DNA of 64,000 nucleotides from Phycisphaeraceae bacterium (lineage in GTDB: Bacteria; Planctomycetota; Phycisphaerae; Phycisphaerales; UBA1924), in assembly GCA_019636655.1 (NCBI GenBank), contig JAHBXB010000003.1, positions 310,001 to 374,000 of the forward strand, written 5' to 3'. The notes under the pieces are model-generated. The model did not search any database. It worked only from the letters and a program-made list of their open reading frames with translations, and was not told where the DNA came from. The position numbers were made by a program, and so were the translations under genes. Positions 46,328-55,682 of the stretch are shown piece by piece. Positions within the stretch are counted from its first letter, which is position 1, and every line of letters starts with the position of its first letter.

Positions 46328-46580
46328 GAACTCCGCGATTCGAACGGCTTCGAACCGATGGGAACAGCCGGATTCGATGTGAAGGAGCCTCCGAGATAGT
46401 GAGCAGCGATCATCGCGAGCGACCTGCGTGACTCTTCAAAGCGTTGGGTACCGCCACAGGCCCGCGGGAGAAGCCGTATCACTGGTTATGATTTGTCCAG
46501 ATCGGTTCCACGGAGATCAAACAGAATCTGAGGAAGGCTCAGACCCCGCTGGTGTGGCCGAACAGATTCAGGAGATCCTC

Positions 46581-47054
46581 TTGAGTTCAATACCCCGCCC
46601 CGACCTTTCCACGCGACCGCTGCACATGACGTGCGAGCACACCGTCAATGCGAAGCCGAGCAGGGTCTACGCTGCTTGGACAGAGCAATTCGATCTCTGG
46701 TTTGCCCAGGCCGGAACGGTTTCGATGGTGCCGGAGCCGGGGCGGCCGTACTTCTTCTACAACCGGGAAGAATGGGGCAGGCATCCCCACTACGGCCGGT
46801 TCCTCGACGTGATTGAGAACCGACTCGTCGAGATGACGTGGATGACGGGAAACGGGACAGCCGAGGGAACGGCCGGGGCCGAGACCGTCCTACGGATCGA
46901 GCTCGTTCCCAAAGGAGCGGCCACGGAAATCCGCTTGACCCATTCGGGTTTCGTCTCCGAGGAGTCCTGCGCTGCGCACAAGGAGAACTGGCCTTTGGCA
47001 CTCGCGGAGCTGGACGAAGCCCTCGGGGATGAGATCAAGACCGGCAAGTCGTGA
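46581..47054 (+). CDS. SRPBCC (START/AHSA1-like) domain protein
   Basis: The domain runs from EHTVNAKPSRVYAAWTEQFDLWF through GRFLDVIENRLVEMTWMTG, VLRIELVPKGAATEIRLTHSGF to HKENWPLALAELDEALG, the N- and C-terminal helices and curved sheet of the AHSA1/polyketide-cyclase-like SRPBCC group. These bind hydrophobic ligands or assist Hsp90-like chaperones; no specific ligand can be named. The most likely start is a TTG at 46581, with AGGAG six bases upstream, giving 157 residues; the frame is open upstream to 46428 but that part is unlike the family. Confidence 0.8.
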   Translation: MSSIPRPDLSTRPLHMTCEHTVNAKPSRVYAAWTEQFDLWFAQAGTVSMVPEPGRPYFFYNREEWGRHPHYGRFLDVIENRLVEMTWMTGNGTAEGTAGAETVLRIELVPKGAATEIRLTHSGFVSEESCAAHKENWPLALAELDEALGDEIKTGKS

Positions 47055-47452
47055 GCGGCTCACGCTGTGAATCTCAAAGGCTGAGTATCAGGTCCGGGGG
47101 CAATGCGCGTCCGATCGCGTGTTGAACCAACAGAACGCGAGTTAATCGGACCACGACCGTAGAGTCCGAGCGCAGCGCACTCGGTTCTCGCCCCGCTCGG
47201 GACCCACGGTCAGGAGGCTTCGGCGCGACGACCACCATGCACGCAAGAACATGCTGCAAGTCGCCGGGCCCGAAACTAGCGACCCGCCGGTTAGCAGAGA
47301 CCCCCGAGACCAACTCTCCTGCCACGCCCAGCCCACCCGCCACCAGAGATCGCGAGAGTCCGAGAGGGCCGTCGCCGGTGGGCGAGAGCGACCGTCGGGG
47401 TTGCCATCGGCCCCGAGATTCGGCTCCAAGACGGAGAGCGAGGCGGATTGAG

Positions 47453-47468
47453 CTCTCTCTCTCTCTCT
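47453..47468. repeat. (CT)8 dinucleotide repeat
   Basis: Eight CT units in a row lie in the non-coding interval. Runs of this kind can change length by slippage; no start codon or promoter box lies next to it. Confidence 0.8.
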
Positions 47469-47679
47469 CCGGCGTCGGAGAGCCCCATCCTGTCGGAACT
47501 TCTGAGCATCGTCCCGTTCAGGGCCAGCGAGCGTCCAAACGCCTGGCTCGTGAACCCAAACACCCCCGTGGTTCCGCGAGGGCGTCGGCAACTCCGTGCC
47601 GGCTACACAAACCGAGGTACAATCGGCCGTATGCCGCCCCCGGACCGAGTTGAGTTTGGTTTCGATTTGGGTCCAGTAC

Positions 47680-47700
47680 GTTGTCGATTCGTTTGACAAC
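47680..47700 (+). promoter_or_regulatory. Possible operator upstream of the acyl-CoA dehydrogenase
   Basis: GTTGTC and GACAAC form perfect arms around nine bases, a 21-base dyad about 70 bases before the ATG at 47771. Its size and place suit a dimeric repressor such as a TetR- or FadR-type regulator, but no such gene is nearby. Confidence 0.35.
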
Positions 47701-47770
47701 TTTTAACCCAGACAGGGCCTGATGCTGAGCCCAGTCACGGCATTTGGGTGTCCCCCGAGCGAGGATCGAC

Positions 47771-49765
47771 ATGGCTGACCTCAAGAGCATGAAGATGTCG
47801 GACAAGGACCGGAGACTGATCGAGGATGCCGAGGCATTGCTCGGTCCTGAGCCTACGTCCATGGGGTTCATCAAGAACCTCTTCTGGGGAAACCTGCGGG
47901 AGGAGCTGGTCTTCCCGTACCCGGATCAGGATGCGAAGGAGAGCGCCGAGTGCGACCAGCTCCTTGCGCGGCTGGACGAGTACCTGGAGAGCGAGCACCC
48001 GGCGGTCACGATCGATCAAGAGCAGGAGATCCCCAGGTGGGTGATTGATCGTCTGTTCTCGCTCGGTGTGCTGGGGATGACGATCCCCAAGGAGTACGGT
48101 GGGCTGGGACTCGGGATCACGTCGTACAACAGGGTGCTCGAGCGGATCGGCCGGTCGTGCGGCTCGACCGCGGTGCTAGTCTCCGCGCACCAGTCGATCG
48201 GGTGCAAGGCGATCATGCTCTTCGGGAACGAGGAGCAGAAGAAGCTCTGGCTGCCACACCTGGCCAAGGACTGGGTCAGCGCGTTCTGCCTCAGTGAACC
48301 GAACGTCGGGTGCGACGCCGGCGGCCAAGAAACCCGGTGCGAGCTCTCGGCGGACGGGTCGCATTACATCCTGAACGGCGAGAAGAAGTGGGCTACGAGC
48401 GGGGCAATCTCCGGATTGTTTACGGTCATGGCCAAGCAGAGAATCAAGGATCCCAAGACGGGCAAGGAGGGCGACCGGGTTACCGCGCTGGTGTGCATGC
48501 CCGACATGGAGGGGATCGACATCTTCCAGAAGAACCGCAGCAAGTGCGGAATCCGGGGGACGTGGCAGGCCAGGATCAGGTTCCGTGATGTGAAGGTGCC
48601 GAAGGCCCACCTGCTCCACCAGGAGGGACGGGGCCTGAATGTTGCACTGACGTGCCTGAACTACGGGCGCTGCACGCTTTCAGCGGGCATGATCGGCGGG
48701 GCCAAGCGGTGCATGGACCAGGCGATCAAATGGAGCCAGACGCGGTTCCAGTTCGGCCGACCGCTCAGCGACTTCGAACTGGTTCGGACCCGCATCGCGC
48801 ACATGGCGGCGCTGTGCTACGCGATGGACTCGGTGTTGTACATGACCACCGGGATGCTCGACAGGCATGATGAGGACATCATGCTGGAGACGGCTGTCTG
48901 CAAGGTCTTCTGCTCCGAGATGGGTTGGCGGACCGTCAACGATGCTGTCCAGATCATGGGCGGCGAGTCGTACATGACGGAGAACGAAGTCGAGCGGGTG
49001 TTCCGCGACAGCCGGATTAACCTGATCGTTGAAGGCGCCAACGAGGTCATGCAGTCGTTCATCTTTGCCTACGGCGGCAAGCAGCTCGCCGAGCGGATGC
49101 TGGGGGTACAGGAGGCGGTGGGCTGGAGCGATCAGGAAGGGCTGCTCGCGAACCTCACGCGGATCGCCCGGAACATGAGCAAGGGTGCGGTGCGGAAGGT
49201 CGCGATCCCCCTCGGGATCGAGTTATTCCTGGGCGTCCGGCGTGCCGCCCCGACCCTTTCGAACATCCACGCGTCGCTCCGCGACGAGGCGGACCGATTC
49301 TGCCGGCTTGTCCGCGAGCACAGCCACCAGTTCAAGCAGGCTAGCAAGCGGTACCGCGAGGAGATCATCACGCGACAGGCGGTCCAGGCGCGGGTCGCCG
49401 ACACCGCGTTGTGGCTCCACGCATGGGCGTGCACCCTCAGTCGCCTCGATCACGACATCCGCGATGGGAGCGAGGGGCTGGAGTTCGAGCGGGACAAGGC
49501 CGCCGCGAAGCACTTCTTTGACTTGGCGGAAGTCGAGATCCACGACAACTTCCGACACCTGCAGGAAAACACCGACACGTCCATGCAGCCGGCCGCCGCG
49601 GCGGCCCTCAAGCACAACGACTCGCTTCCCAACGAGCTCTTCTCAATTCCGGAACGGTCGCCCATCGCGGCAGGAACGGGCCGCAAACTGAAGCAGGACG
49701 GCATCCGGCAGTTCCCCGGCGACAAGTCCCTTCAGCCCGCCTCAACCAACGGCCGGACGATGTAG
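47771..49765 (+). CDS. Acyl-CoA dehydrogenase with C-terminal extension
   Basis: The enzyme oxidises acyl-CoA to trans-2-enoyl-CoA using FAD. From the ATG at 47771 (GAGGA upstream) it has 664 residues, about 280 more than short-chain enzymes and nearer VLCAD/ACAD9-like forms. Family patches are IPKEYGGLGLG, AFCLSEPNVGCDAGG (FAD/acyl region), YILNGEKKWATSG, RFQFGRPLSDFE and NLIVEGANEVMQSF, whose Glu occupies the catalytic base position of VLCAD-type enzymes. The last 200 residues are helical and charged. It is followed by the pyruvate dehydrogenase genes with 162 bases between. The electron-transfer flavoprotein genes are not here. Confidence 0.93.
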   Translation: MADLKSMKMSDKDRRLIEDAEALLGPEPTSMGFIKNLFWGNLREELVFPYPDQDAKESAECDQLLARLDEYLESEHPAVTIDQEQEIPRWVIDRLFSLGVLGMTIPKEYGGLGLGITSYNRVLERIGRSCGSTAVLVSAHQSIGCKAIMLFGNEEQKKLWLPHLAKDWVSAFCLSEPNVGCDAGGQETRCELSADGSHYILNGEKKWATSGAISGLFTVMAKQRIKDPKTGKEGDRVTALVCMPDMEGIDIFQKNRSKCGIRGTWQARIRFRDVKVPKAHLLHQEGRGLNVALTCLNYGRCTLSAGMIGGAKRCMDQAIKWSQTRFQFGRPLSDFELVRTRIAHMAALCYAMDSVLYMTTGMLDRHDEDIMLETAVCKVFCSEMGWRTVNDAVQIMGGESYMTENEVERVFRDSRINLIVEGANEVMQSFIFAYGGKQLAERMLGVQEAVGWSDQEGLLANLTRIARNMSKGAVRKVAIPLGIELFLGVRRAAPTLSNIHASLRDEADRFCRLVREHSHQFKQASKRYREEIITRQAVQARVADTALWLHAWACTLSRLDHDIRDGSEGLEFERDKAAAKHFFDLAEVEIHDNFRHLQENTDTSMQPAAAAALKHNDSLPNELFSIPERSPIAAGTGRKLKQDGIRQFPGDKSLQPASTNGRTM

Positions 49766-49927
49766 CGGGCCCTTACAGGGGTGTTTTTGCCGGGCGGTCA
49801 CCGCGAATCGATGCCCGGTTTCGGCTAGACTAGGCGGTCAGCCATCGCGACCGGGTGAAATCACCCGGCAGGTCCGGTTCTGAGCCCGCCTCAACAGGAA
49901 ACTGTGGTGGTGGTGGAGTGAGCATCG

Positions 49928-51055
49928 ATGCCCAAGCGTCCCGTGTATACGGCACAGATCGACTACCTGCAGCTCATGGATGAGCAGGGCAACCTTGACG
50001 AGGCCCTCGCCAAGGACACGCTCTCCGATGAGCAGGTGGTACACCTGTACGAGTTCATGATCACCTGCCGGCACCTGGACGAGATCGCGTTCAAACTGCA
50101 GCGTTCGGGGCGCATGGGCACCTACCCGCAGAACAAGGGGCAGGAGGCCGCCGCGCTGGGGTCGGCATTTGCCGCACAGAAGGGCGTGGACCATCTCGTG
50201 CCGTGCTACCGCGAGAACGCGGCTTTGTACTGGCACGGCCTCCCGATGCACTACATCCTGCTGCACTGGATGGGCGATGAGCGGGGCAACCAGATTCCCG
50301 AGGGCGTCAACGTCACCCCGATCTCGATCCCCATCGGCACGCAGATGCTGCACGCCGCGGGGATCGCTTGGGCGTTCAAGATCCGCAAGGAGCCGAAGGT
50401 CGTGCTGACCTACTTCGGGGACGGCGCCACGAGTGAGGGCGACTTCCACGAGGCTATGAACTTCGCGAGCGTGCTGCAGGCGCCTGTCGTGTTCATCTGC
50501 CAGAACAACCACTGGGCAATCAGCGTCCCCCGGGACATGCAGATGGCTTCGGAGACCGTCGCCCAGAAGGCCCTCGCATACGGCATGCCGACCGTGCAGG
50601 TCGACGGCAACGATCTCTTTGCGGTGTACAAGGCTTCGAAGGAGGCGGTCGACCGGGCACGGGCCGGTGGAGGACCGAGCTTCATCGAGGCCGTGACCTA
50701 CCGCCTCGGCGATCACACGACGGCCGATGATGCGCGGCGGTACCGCGATCCGGAAGAGGTCGAGGTGTGGAAGAGCCGCGATCCGATCGTGCGGCTGCGG
50801 AAGTACCTCGAAAGCAAGGGACTCTGGGACGACCAGAAGCAGACCGCGATCGATGAGAAGTCCAAGGCGGTCGTGGCGGAGGTCGTCAAGGCAGCCGAGG
50901 GCATCGAGAAGCCCGTCACGGACGACATCTTTGACTCGACGTTCGCCGGCCCGCTCCCCGCGGAACTCGAACTCCAGAAGCGGACGCTGCAGACCCACTC
51001 GTTGGGGCAGTTTCCCGAGCAAGCGGGGCTGCGCAGTCAGCCGCAGCACGTGTAA
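49928..51055 (+). CDS. pdhA: Pyruvate dehydrogenase E1 component, alpha subunit
   Basis: The E1 alpha subunit binds thiamine diphosphate and decarboxylates the 2-oxo acid with the beta subunit. The ThDP motif runs from GDGATSEGD to FICQNNHWAIS (about residues 164-200), and MITCRHLDEIAFKLQRSGRMGTY, CYRENAALYWHG and the phosphorylation-loop-like YRLGDHTTADDARRY are typical. At 375 residues it matches the Gram-positive/planctomycete heterotetrameric type. The 2-oxoacid could also be branched-chain; the pairing with a lipoyl E2 does not decide this. TAGACT near 49826 may be the operon's -10 box. Confidence 0.93.
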   Translation: MPKRPVYTAQIDYLQLMDEQGNLDEALAKDTLSDEQVVHLYEFMITCRHLDEIAFKLQRSGRMGTYPQNKGQEAAALGSAFAAQKGVDHLVPCYRENAALYWHGLPMHYILLHWMGDERGNQIPEGVNVTPISIPIGTQMLHAAGIAWAFKIRKEPKVVLTYFGDGATSEGDFHEAMNFASVLQAPVVFICQNNHWAISVPRDMQMASETVAQKALAYGMPTVQVDGNDLFAVYKASKEAVDRARAGGGPSFIEAVTYRLGDHTTADDARRYRDPEEVEVWKSRDPIVRLRKYLESKGLWDDQKQTAIDEKSKAVVAEVVKAAEGIEKPVTDDIFDSTFAGPLPAELELQKRTLQTHSLGQFPEQAGLRSQPQHV

Positions 51056-51111
51056 CCGGTCATTGCTCGCCGGAACCTGTTCCTGATCCAACGCTGTTTC
51101 TGAGATCGCCT

Positions 51112-52086
51112 ATGCCCCAGTTGACCCTTGTACAGGCAGTGACCCTTGGCCTCCAGCAGGAAATGGAACGCGATGATCGCGTCGTCGTGCTCGGGGAGGA
51201 TGTGGGCAAGAACGGCGGAGTCTTCCGCGCCACGGAAGGGCTCCAAGCCAGGTTCGGCGAGGACCGCGTCGTCGATACTCCCCTGGCCGAGTCAGGAATC
51301 ATGGGTTCGGCGATCGGTCTTGCGATGGCCGGCATGCGCCCCATTCCCGAGATCCAGTTCGAGGGTTTCCTCGGACCCGCGTACGACCAGCTCGTCAACC
51401 ACGCGGCAAGGTACCGGACTCGCAGCCGCGGCGCGATCACGGTCCCGTTAACGGTGCGTGTCCCGGTCGGCGGCGGAATCCACGCGCCGGAACTCCACAG
51501 CGATTCTCCGGAGTCGATCTACGCCCACACACCGGGTCTCAAGGTCGTAATGCCGAGCACCCCCTACGACGCCAAGGGCCTACTTATCTCTGCGATCCGC
51601 GACCCGGACCCCGTGGTGTTCTTTGAACCCAAGCGGATCTACCGCGCATTCCGCGAGGAAGTTCCGGAGGAGGAATACACGATCCCGATCGGCGAGGCGA
51701 AGATCGTCGCGGAGGGGACGGACCTCACGATCGTGTCCTGGGGCGCCACCGTGCACCAGTGTATGGAAGCGATGGACGATCTCCCCGAGGACGTCAGCGT
51801 CGAACTGATCGACCTGCGGACCATCTACCCGATCGATGTCGATACGATCGCCGCGAGCGTCGAGAAGACCGGGCGGTGCGTGATCGTGCACGAGGCGCCC
51901 AAGACCGCGGGAATGGGTGCCGAGATCGCCACCCTGATCCAGGAACGGTGCTTCCTGAGCCTGCAGGCGCCGGTGCAGCGAGTGACCGGCTTTGACACGG
52001 TAATGCCGTACTACAAACTGGAACTGGATTACCTTCCGGATGCGAAGCGGATTGGGAAGGCCGTTGCGGAGTGTCTGAACTACTAG
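51112..52086 (+). CDS. pdhB: Pyruvate dehydrogenase E1 component, beta subunit
   Basis: The 324-residue beta subunit begins with LTLVQAVTLGLQQEMERDDRVVVLGEDVGKNGGVFRAT (seen in part here), followed by DTPLAESGIMGSAIGLAMAGMRPIPEIQF, RVPVGGGIHAPELHSDSPES and the C-terminal domain with LIDLRTIYPIDVDTI and VIVHEAPKTAGMGAEIA. It completes the ThDP site with the alpha subunit. It lies 56 bases downstream of pdhA and is certainly part of the same operon; the E2 gene follows after 122 bases. Confidence 0.94.
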   Translation: MPQLTLVQAVTLGLQQEMERDDRVVVLGEDVGKNGGVFRATEGLQARFGEDRVVDTPLAESGIMGSAIGLAMAGMRPIPEIQFEGFLGPAYDQLVNHAARYRTRSRGAITVPLTVRVPVGGGIHAPELHSDSPESIYAHTPGLKVVMPSTPYDAKGLLISAIRDPDPVVFFEPKRIYRAFREEVPEEEYTIPIGEAKIVAEGTDLTIVSWGATVHQCMEAMDDLPEDVSVELIDLRTIYPIDVDTIAASVEKTGRCVIVHEAPKTAGMGAEIATLIQERCFLSLQAPVQRVTGFDTVMPYYKLELDYLPDAKRIGKAVAECLNY

Positions 52087-52208
52087 GCCCCTGCCGCGGC
52101 TCTGGAGCCCTGCAACCGGACCGAAACCTGAGAGTCATCGAGCCGAGACGGTACACCTGAATTCCGCTTCCCTGCCGCAAGGAGGGAGGGCTCCCGCGAG
52201 CAAGAACC

Positions 52209-53624
52209 ATGGCCCATTCAAAGAGCACCGCGAATCCCAACGACTTCATCCTCCCCGACCTGGGAGAGGGCGTCCACGAGGCCGAGTTGATCGCCTGGAA
52301 GGTAACCGTCGGACAGAAGGTCGCCGAGCACGACATCCTCGCGGAGATGGAAACGGACAAGGCCCTGGTCGAGGTGCCCAGCCCGAGGGCCGGTGTGATC
52401 GCCGTACTTCACGGAGAGCCCGGCCAGATCCTGAAGGTCGGCAATGCGCTGGTGACCTACGAGGGCGCCGCCCCCTCCGGCGGCGGGCTTCCTGTCACAC
52501 GGGTGAGCGAGGCGCAGGCAAGCCCAGCCGAGCCGAAAGCCGAGCCCGCCCCGGAATCGTCCGACGACTACGAGCGATCCGAGGACGACGGCACCGTTGT
52601 CGGCCGCATGACCAAGATGGAAGCCGCCCCGGGCAAGGTGCTCGCCACACCGGCTGTCCGTCGGCTCGCCCGCGATCTCGGCGTTGACATCAACTCCGTC
52701 CACGGCAGCGGAATCGCTGGACGGGTCACCGAGAAGGACGTCCGCGGTTTGACCGGGAAGTCCAACGGCAAGCGTGGACACGCGCCGGCGCCCACAGTGA
52801 CGGTGGCCCCGGCCGCACGTCGGGCCACGACACCCCCCCCATCAGCCGCGACGCGGACGCCGGCACCGCCGCCACGGGCAGCCGCCGCCATTCCCGCCGG
52901 GGAAGATTCCATCCGTATCCCGTTCCGGGGTGTCCGCCGCACGATTGCCAACAGGCTCAGAGAGAGTGTCAATCAGGCCGTCCACTTCAATGTCATGGAC
53001 GAGGCCGATGTGTCCGAGCTCGACATCCTCCGCCGGAAGCTTGCGGCCGCGAGCGGGGAGAAGGTTTCGTTCCTTCCGTTCGTTGCGTCCGCGGTCTGTC
53101 GCGTGCTGAGCAGCGAGTCGTTCCGTGCCATGAATGCAACGGTCGATGAGCGTGCCGGCGATGAGACCTACGAGGCGGCCATCGTCCAGCACCGCGCTGT
53201 TCACCTGGGGATCGCAACCGATACCGACGCGGGCCTTATGGTCCCGGTGATCCGGGATTGCGATGCCCTCGGCGTGCTCGAGATCGGCAGGCAGATCTCG
53301 GGGATCGCCACCGCCGCGAGGAACCGCAGCATCCCGCGAGAGCAACTGACCGGATCGACCTTTACGATCAGCAACGTCGGCAGCCATGCGGGCCGGTTTG
53401 CCACGCCGATCATCAACTACCCTGAAGTTGCGATTCTCGCGGTCGGCCGTGGTCGGCAGTCGCCGGTCGTCCGTGGCGGCGGCATCTTTGTCGGTCAGCT
53501 GCTCCCTCTGAGCCTCGCCTGCGACCATCGGGTCGTTGACGGTGCAACCGCGGCCCTCGCTCTGGCGAAGGTCATCGAGTTGCTGCAGGATCCCGAGCAG
53601 TTGATGGCACCGGCCCGCGGGTGA
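52209..53624 (+). CDS. pdhC: Dihydrolipoamide acetyltransferase (E2) of the 2-oxoacid dehydrogenase complex
   Basis: The 471-residue E2 has one N-terminal lipoyl domain with Lys51 in EMETDKALVEVPSP, an acidic/Ala-Pro linker, a peripheral-subunit-binding domain (ATPAVRRLARDLGVDINSV, GSGIAGRVTEKDV, near 155-190), a second Ala/Pro-rich linker and the C-terminal catalytic domain with His440 and Asp444 in CDHRVVDG. It accepts the acyl group from E1 and passes it to CoA. No dihydrolipoamide dehydrogenase (E3) gene is in the window. It ends 12 bases from the convergent ftsI. Confidence 0.94.
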   Translation: MAHSKSTANPNDFILPDLGEGVHEAELIAWKVTVGQKVAEHDILAEMETDKALVEVPSPRAGVIAVLHGEPGQILKVGNALVTYEGAAPSGGGLPVTRVSEAQASPAEPKAEPAPESSDDYERSEDDGTVVGRMTKMEAAPGKVLATPAVRRLARDLGVDINSVHGSGIAGRVTEKDVRGLTGKSNGKRGHAPAPTVTVAPAARRATTPPPSAATRTPAPPPRAAAAIPAGEDSIRIPFRGVRRTIANRLRESVNQAVHFNVMDEADVSELDILRRKLAAASGEKVSFLPFVASAVCRVLSSESFRAMNATVDERAGDETYEAAIVQHRAVHLGIATDTDAGLMVPVIRDCDALGVLEIGRQISGIATAARNRSIPREQLTGSTFTISNVGSHAGRFATPIINYPEVAILAVGRGRQSPVVRGGGIFVGQLLPLSLACDHRVVDGATAALALAKVIELLQDPEQLMAPARG

Positions 53625-53636
53625 ACCGCCGCCGAA

Positions 53637-55682
53637 CTATCGCTGGCTGCCCGCCGAGGCCGTCCGAACTTCAGCCGGCGTGTGCCCTTGGGCAACCGCA
53701 TCCGCCTCGCTGGCAAACGACGGCGGCACTCCCAGGTATGCGAGTGATCGCTCCATGACTCGCCGAACGACCGGCCCCGCGGTCTGCGATCCGTAGTGCA
53801 GCCTCCGACGGACTCGATCAGGACCCGGATCGTCGATGACGACGATGCAAACCAGCCTTGGGGACTCGCTCGGCCCCGCCGCAATGAACGACGCGTTGTA
53901 CTGGTTGGGGTAATACCCCTTGAAGCCGCGGGGCTTCTTGATGCCTTTGGGCGCCGGGCCAATCGGGATCTCTGCCGTGCCTGACTTGGCGAACAGATCG
54001 TACTTCGGCAGCGGCTCCTCCTTTGAGCGAGCCAGTCGCAAATCGAGGTTGTGTGCGACGCCCCGCATCGTCTCGCGGGTGAGATTGGCGATCGTCGAGG
54101 GGAGCACGCGAACAACCCGATCCGTTGGGCCATCGATGTCCCGGGCGACCAATCGAACTGGGGGGATCGTCCCGGCGGCGTCTCCTGTACGAGCAAAGGC
54201 GGAGTAGGCGCGGACCATCTGGATTGGCGTCACCGCGACCTCGTGCCCCATGGCGACCGACGTCTGCGTGTACTTGCTCCAACTCTTGAGGCTCGTGACA
54301 ATACCGGGCGACTCCCCTGGGAGTCCGCGGAACTGCCCCGGCTCCGGTTTGTCCGGGAACACGCGGGACCCAAAGCCGAAGCGGACCACGGCGCCACGCA
54401 TCTGTTCATCCGACATTCGCCGAGTGACCTTGGCCATGCCGATGTTCGAAGAGTTGATCAGGACCTCGGCCCATGTCTGGCGGTCCTTCTTGACGACATC
54501 GGCGACATGTCGTCCGTAGGCCGTGTACCAGTTGCCCCCGCCGGTGTCGATCACCTCGCCGGGATCTGCCAGACCAAGTTCGGTCGTGACGGCCCACATG
54601 AACGGCTTGAAGGTCGATCCAGGCTCGTACACGTCCTCTATGCAGCGGTTTCTCGCGAGCTCCGGATGGGCGCGGCCATTCGGGTCCGGACGTATTGTGA
54701 TGTAGCGGCGACCGGTAGCGAGCGGATTGTTCCAATCAAACGGCACGGCATCCGGCAGGTCGCGGACCAGATCGACCATGGCGACGATCTCGCCTGTCAG
54801 CGGATCCAGCATCACGAGACGTCCGCCTGCGGCGTCCGCATCGACAAGCCCCCGCTCCAGCTCCTCGATCGCCATCCGCTGCAGCTCTAGGTCGATCGAA
54901 AGCCGGACATCGCGTCCGCGAGTCGGTGGCACATAGGCGCCCTGCTCGATCCAAAGCGGGTGCGAGAAGGCATCCCGGACATAGGAGAGACGCCCTGGGG
55001 TGGGCGAGACCGCGTTGTCGAGCATGAGCTCGGCGCCGGCAAGCCCCGCGTGATCAACGCCGACCTTGCCGATGATCGACGCGGCGAGCGCAGAGCCCGG
55101 AGTCTCCCGCACCCCGCGGAGTTCCAGGTAAACCCCAGGGATCTTGGCGGCACGGACGGAATCGACACGCCAGTCCTCGAGCACGTCGCCGATTGTCCGG
55201 TACCGGGAGAGCGGCAGCGGCTTTGGCGAGTAGACCGCATTGGTTTCAGGGTCAACCCGCGTGACCTCTCCAGCCGCCATGGCGGCGCGGCGCTCGTTCT
55301 CCGCGATTGTCGGCACCAGGCGGGACGCCAGGTAGCTCATCGGCAGGCCCGATGCATCGGCCAGCTTGATGAGGGCCTCGTCGGGCGGCACAGGGAACCG
55401 CGTCGGATCGACAAAGATCCGGTACCCGAAACGCGTGCCCGCGGCCAGGCGACCTCGGCGGTCCAGGATCTCGCCTCGCACGCCCGGCTCGCGAACGACG
55501 CTTACCCTGTCGTTGAGGTGCTGGCGGAGATCCTCCGACGGTCGGAGTTGAAGCTGCGCGACCCGCCCGAGCATGACCACCAGGAACGCGGCGATGCCGA
55601 AGACGGTGGCGGCGGCGCAGCAGTCGGCCCTGGACCGGGTCGGACGCCACCGAGACGTGTTGGTGGCCGGTGGGGCGATCAT
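53637..55682 (-). CDS. ftsI: Penicillin-binding protein, septal transpeptidase (FtsI/PBP2-type)
   Basis: The 681-residue protein has a transmembrane anchor near 25-42, a PBP dimer domain (REPGVRGEILDRRGRLAAGT) and a transpeptidase domain with Ser356 and Lys359 in PGSTFKP, SSN in INSSNIG and Lys566 in KSGTAEIP. It cross-links septal peptidoglycan. The ATG at 55682 overlaps the stop of the FtsL-like gene by ATGA, so they are coupled. This shows that the cell makes peptidoglycan. No murE follows; the cluster ends here against the convergent E2 gene. Confidence 0.93.
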   Translation of the reverse strand: MIAPPATNTSRWRPTRSRADCCAAATVFGIAAFLVVMLGRVAQLQLRPSEDLRQHLNDRVSVVREPGVRGEILDRRGRLAAGTRFGYRIFVDPTRFPVPPDEALIKLADASGLPMSYLASRLVPTIAENERRAAMAAGEVTRVDPETNAVYSPKPLPLSRYRTIGDVLEDWRVDSVRAAKIPGVYLELRGVRETPGSALAASIIGKVGVDHAGLAGAELMLDNAVSPTPGRLSYVRDAFSHPLWIEQGAYVPPTRGRDVRLSIDLELQRMAIEELERGLVDADAAGGRLVMLDPLTGEIVAMVDLVRDLPDAVPFDWNNPLATGRRYITIRPDPNGRAHPELARNRCIEDVYEPGSTFKPFMWAVTTELGLADPGEVIDTGGGNWYTAYGRHVADVVKKDRQTWAEVLINSSNIGMAKVTRRMSDEQMRGAVVRFGFGSRVFPDKPEPGQFRGLPGESPGIVTSLKSWSKYTQTSVAMGHEVAVTPIQMVRAYSAFARTGDAAGTIPPVRLVARDIDGPTDRVVRVLPSTIANLTRETMRGVAHNLDLRLARSKEEPLPKYDLFAKSGTAEIPIGPAPKGIKKPRGFKGYYPNQYNASFIAAGPSESPRLVCIVVIDDPGPDRVRRRLHYGSQTAGPVVRRVMERSLAYLGVPPSFASEADAVAQGHTPAEVRTASAGSQR

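Larger units (their letters stand above)
46040..46580. other. Non-coding interval with minus-strand terminators and an inverted repeat
   Basis: No convincing gene lies in these 541 bases. They contain a ten-base inverted repeat ACCTTCGATG/CATCGAAGGT (46117-46126 and 46152-46161) and two hairpins oriented as terminators on the minus strand (46261-46290 and 46292-46327), although no minus-strand gene lies within reach to the right. A minus-strand RNA ending here is possible. Confidence 0.55.
47055..47770. other. Long non-coding interval upstream of the acyl-CoA dehydrogenase
   Basis: None of the open frames in these 716 bases has recognisable domains or consistent coding character. The interval holds a CT dinucleotide run of eight units (47453-47468) and a palindromic operator-like element at 47680-47700. 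I see no tRNA or known structured RNA. Confidence 0.55.

Noticed and set aside
46326-46345. tRNA or tmRNA 3' end (TTCAATC loop with partial stem on the minus strand)
   Set aside because: Only four of five T-stem pairs form, no acceptor, D or anticodon arms are found, and the stem bases belong to the terminator hairpin.
47142-47699. Minus-strand frame of 185 codons in the long non-coding interval
   Set aside because: Composition is Arg/Ser/Trp-rich with no domain, signal or membrane segment, and no start signal; it looks like chance openness in GC-rich DNA.
49770-49790. Terminator after the acyl-CoA dehydrogenase (CCCT/AGGG before GTTTTTG)
   Set aside because: The stem is only four pairs with a three-base loop, too weak to call.
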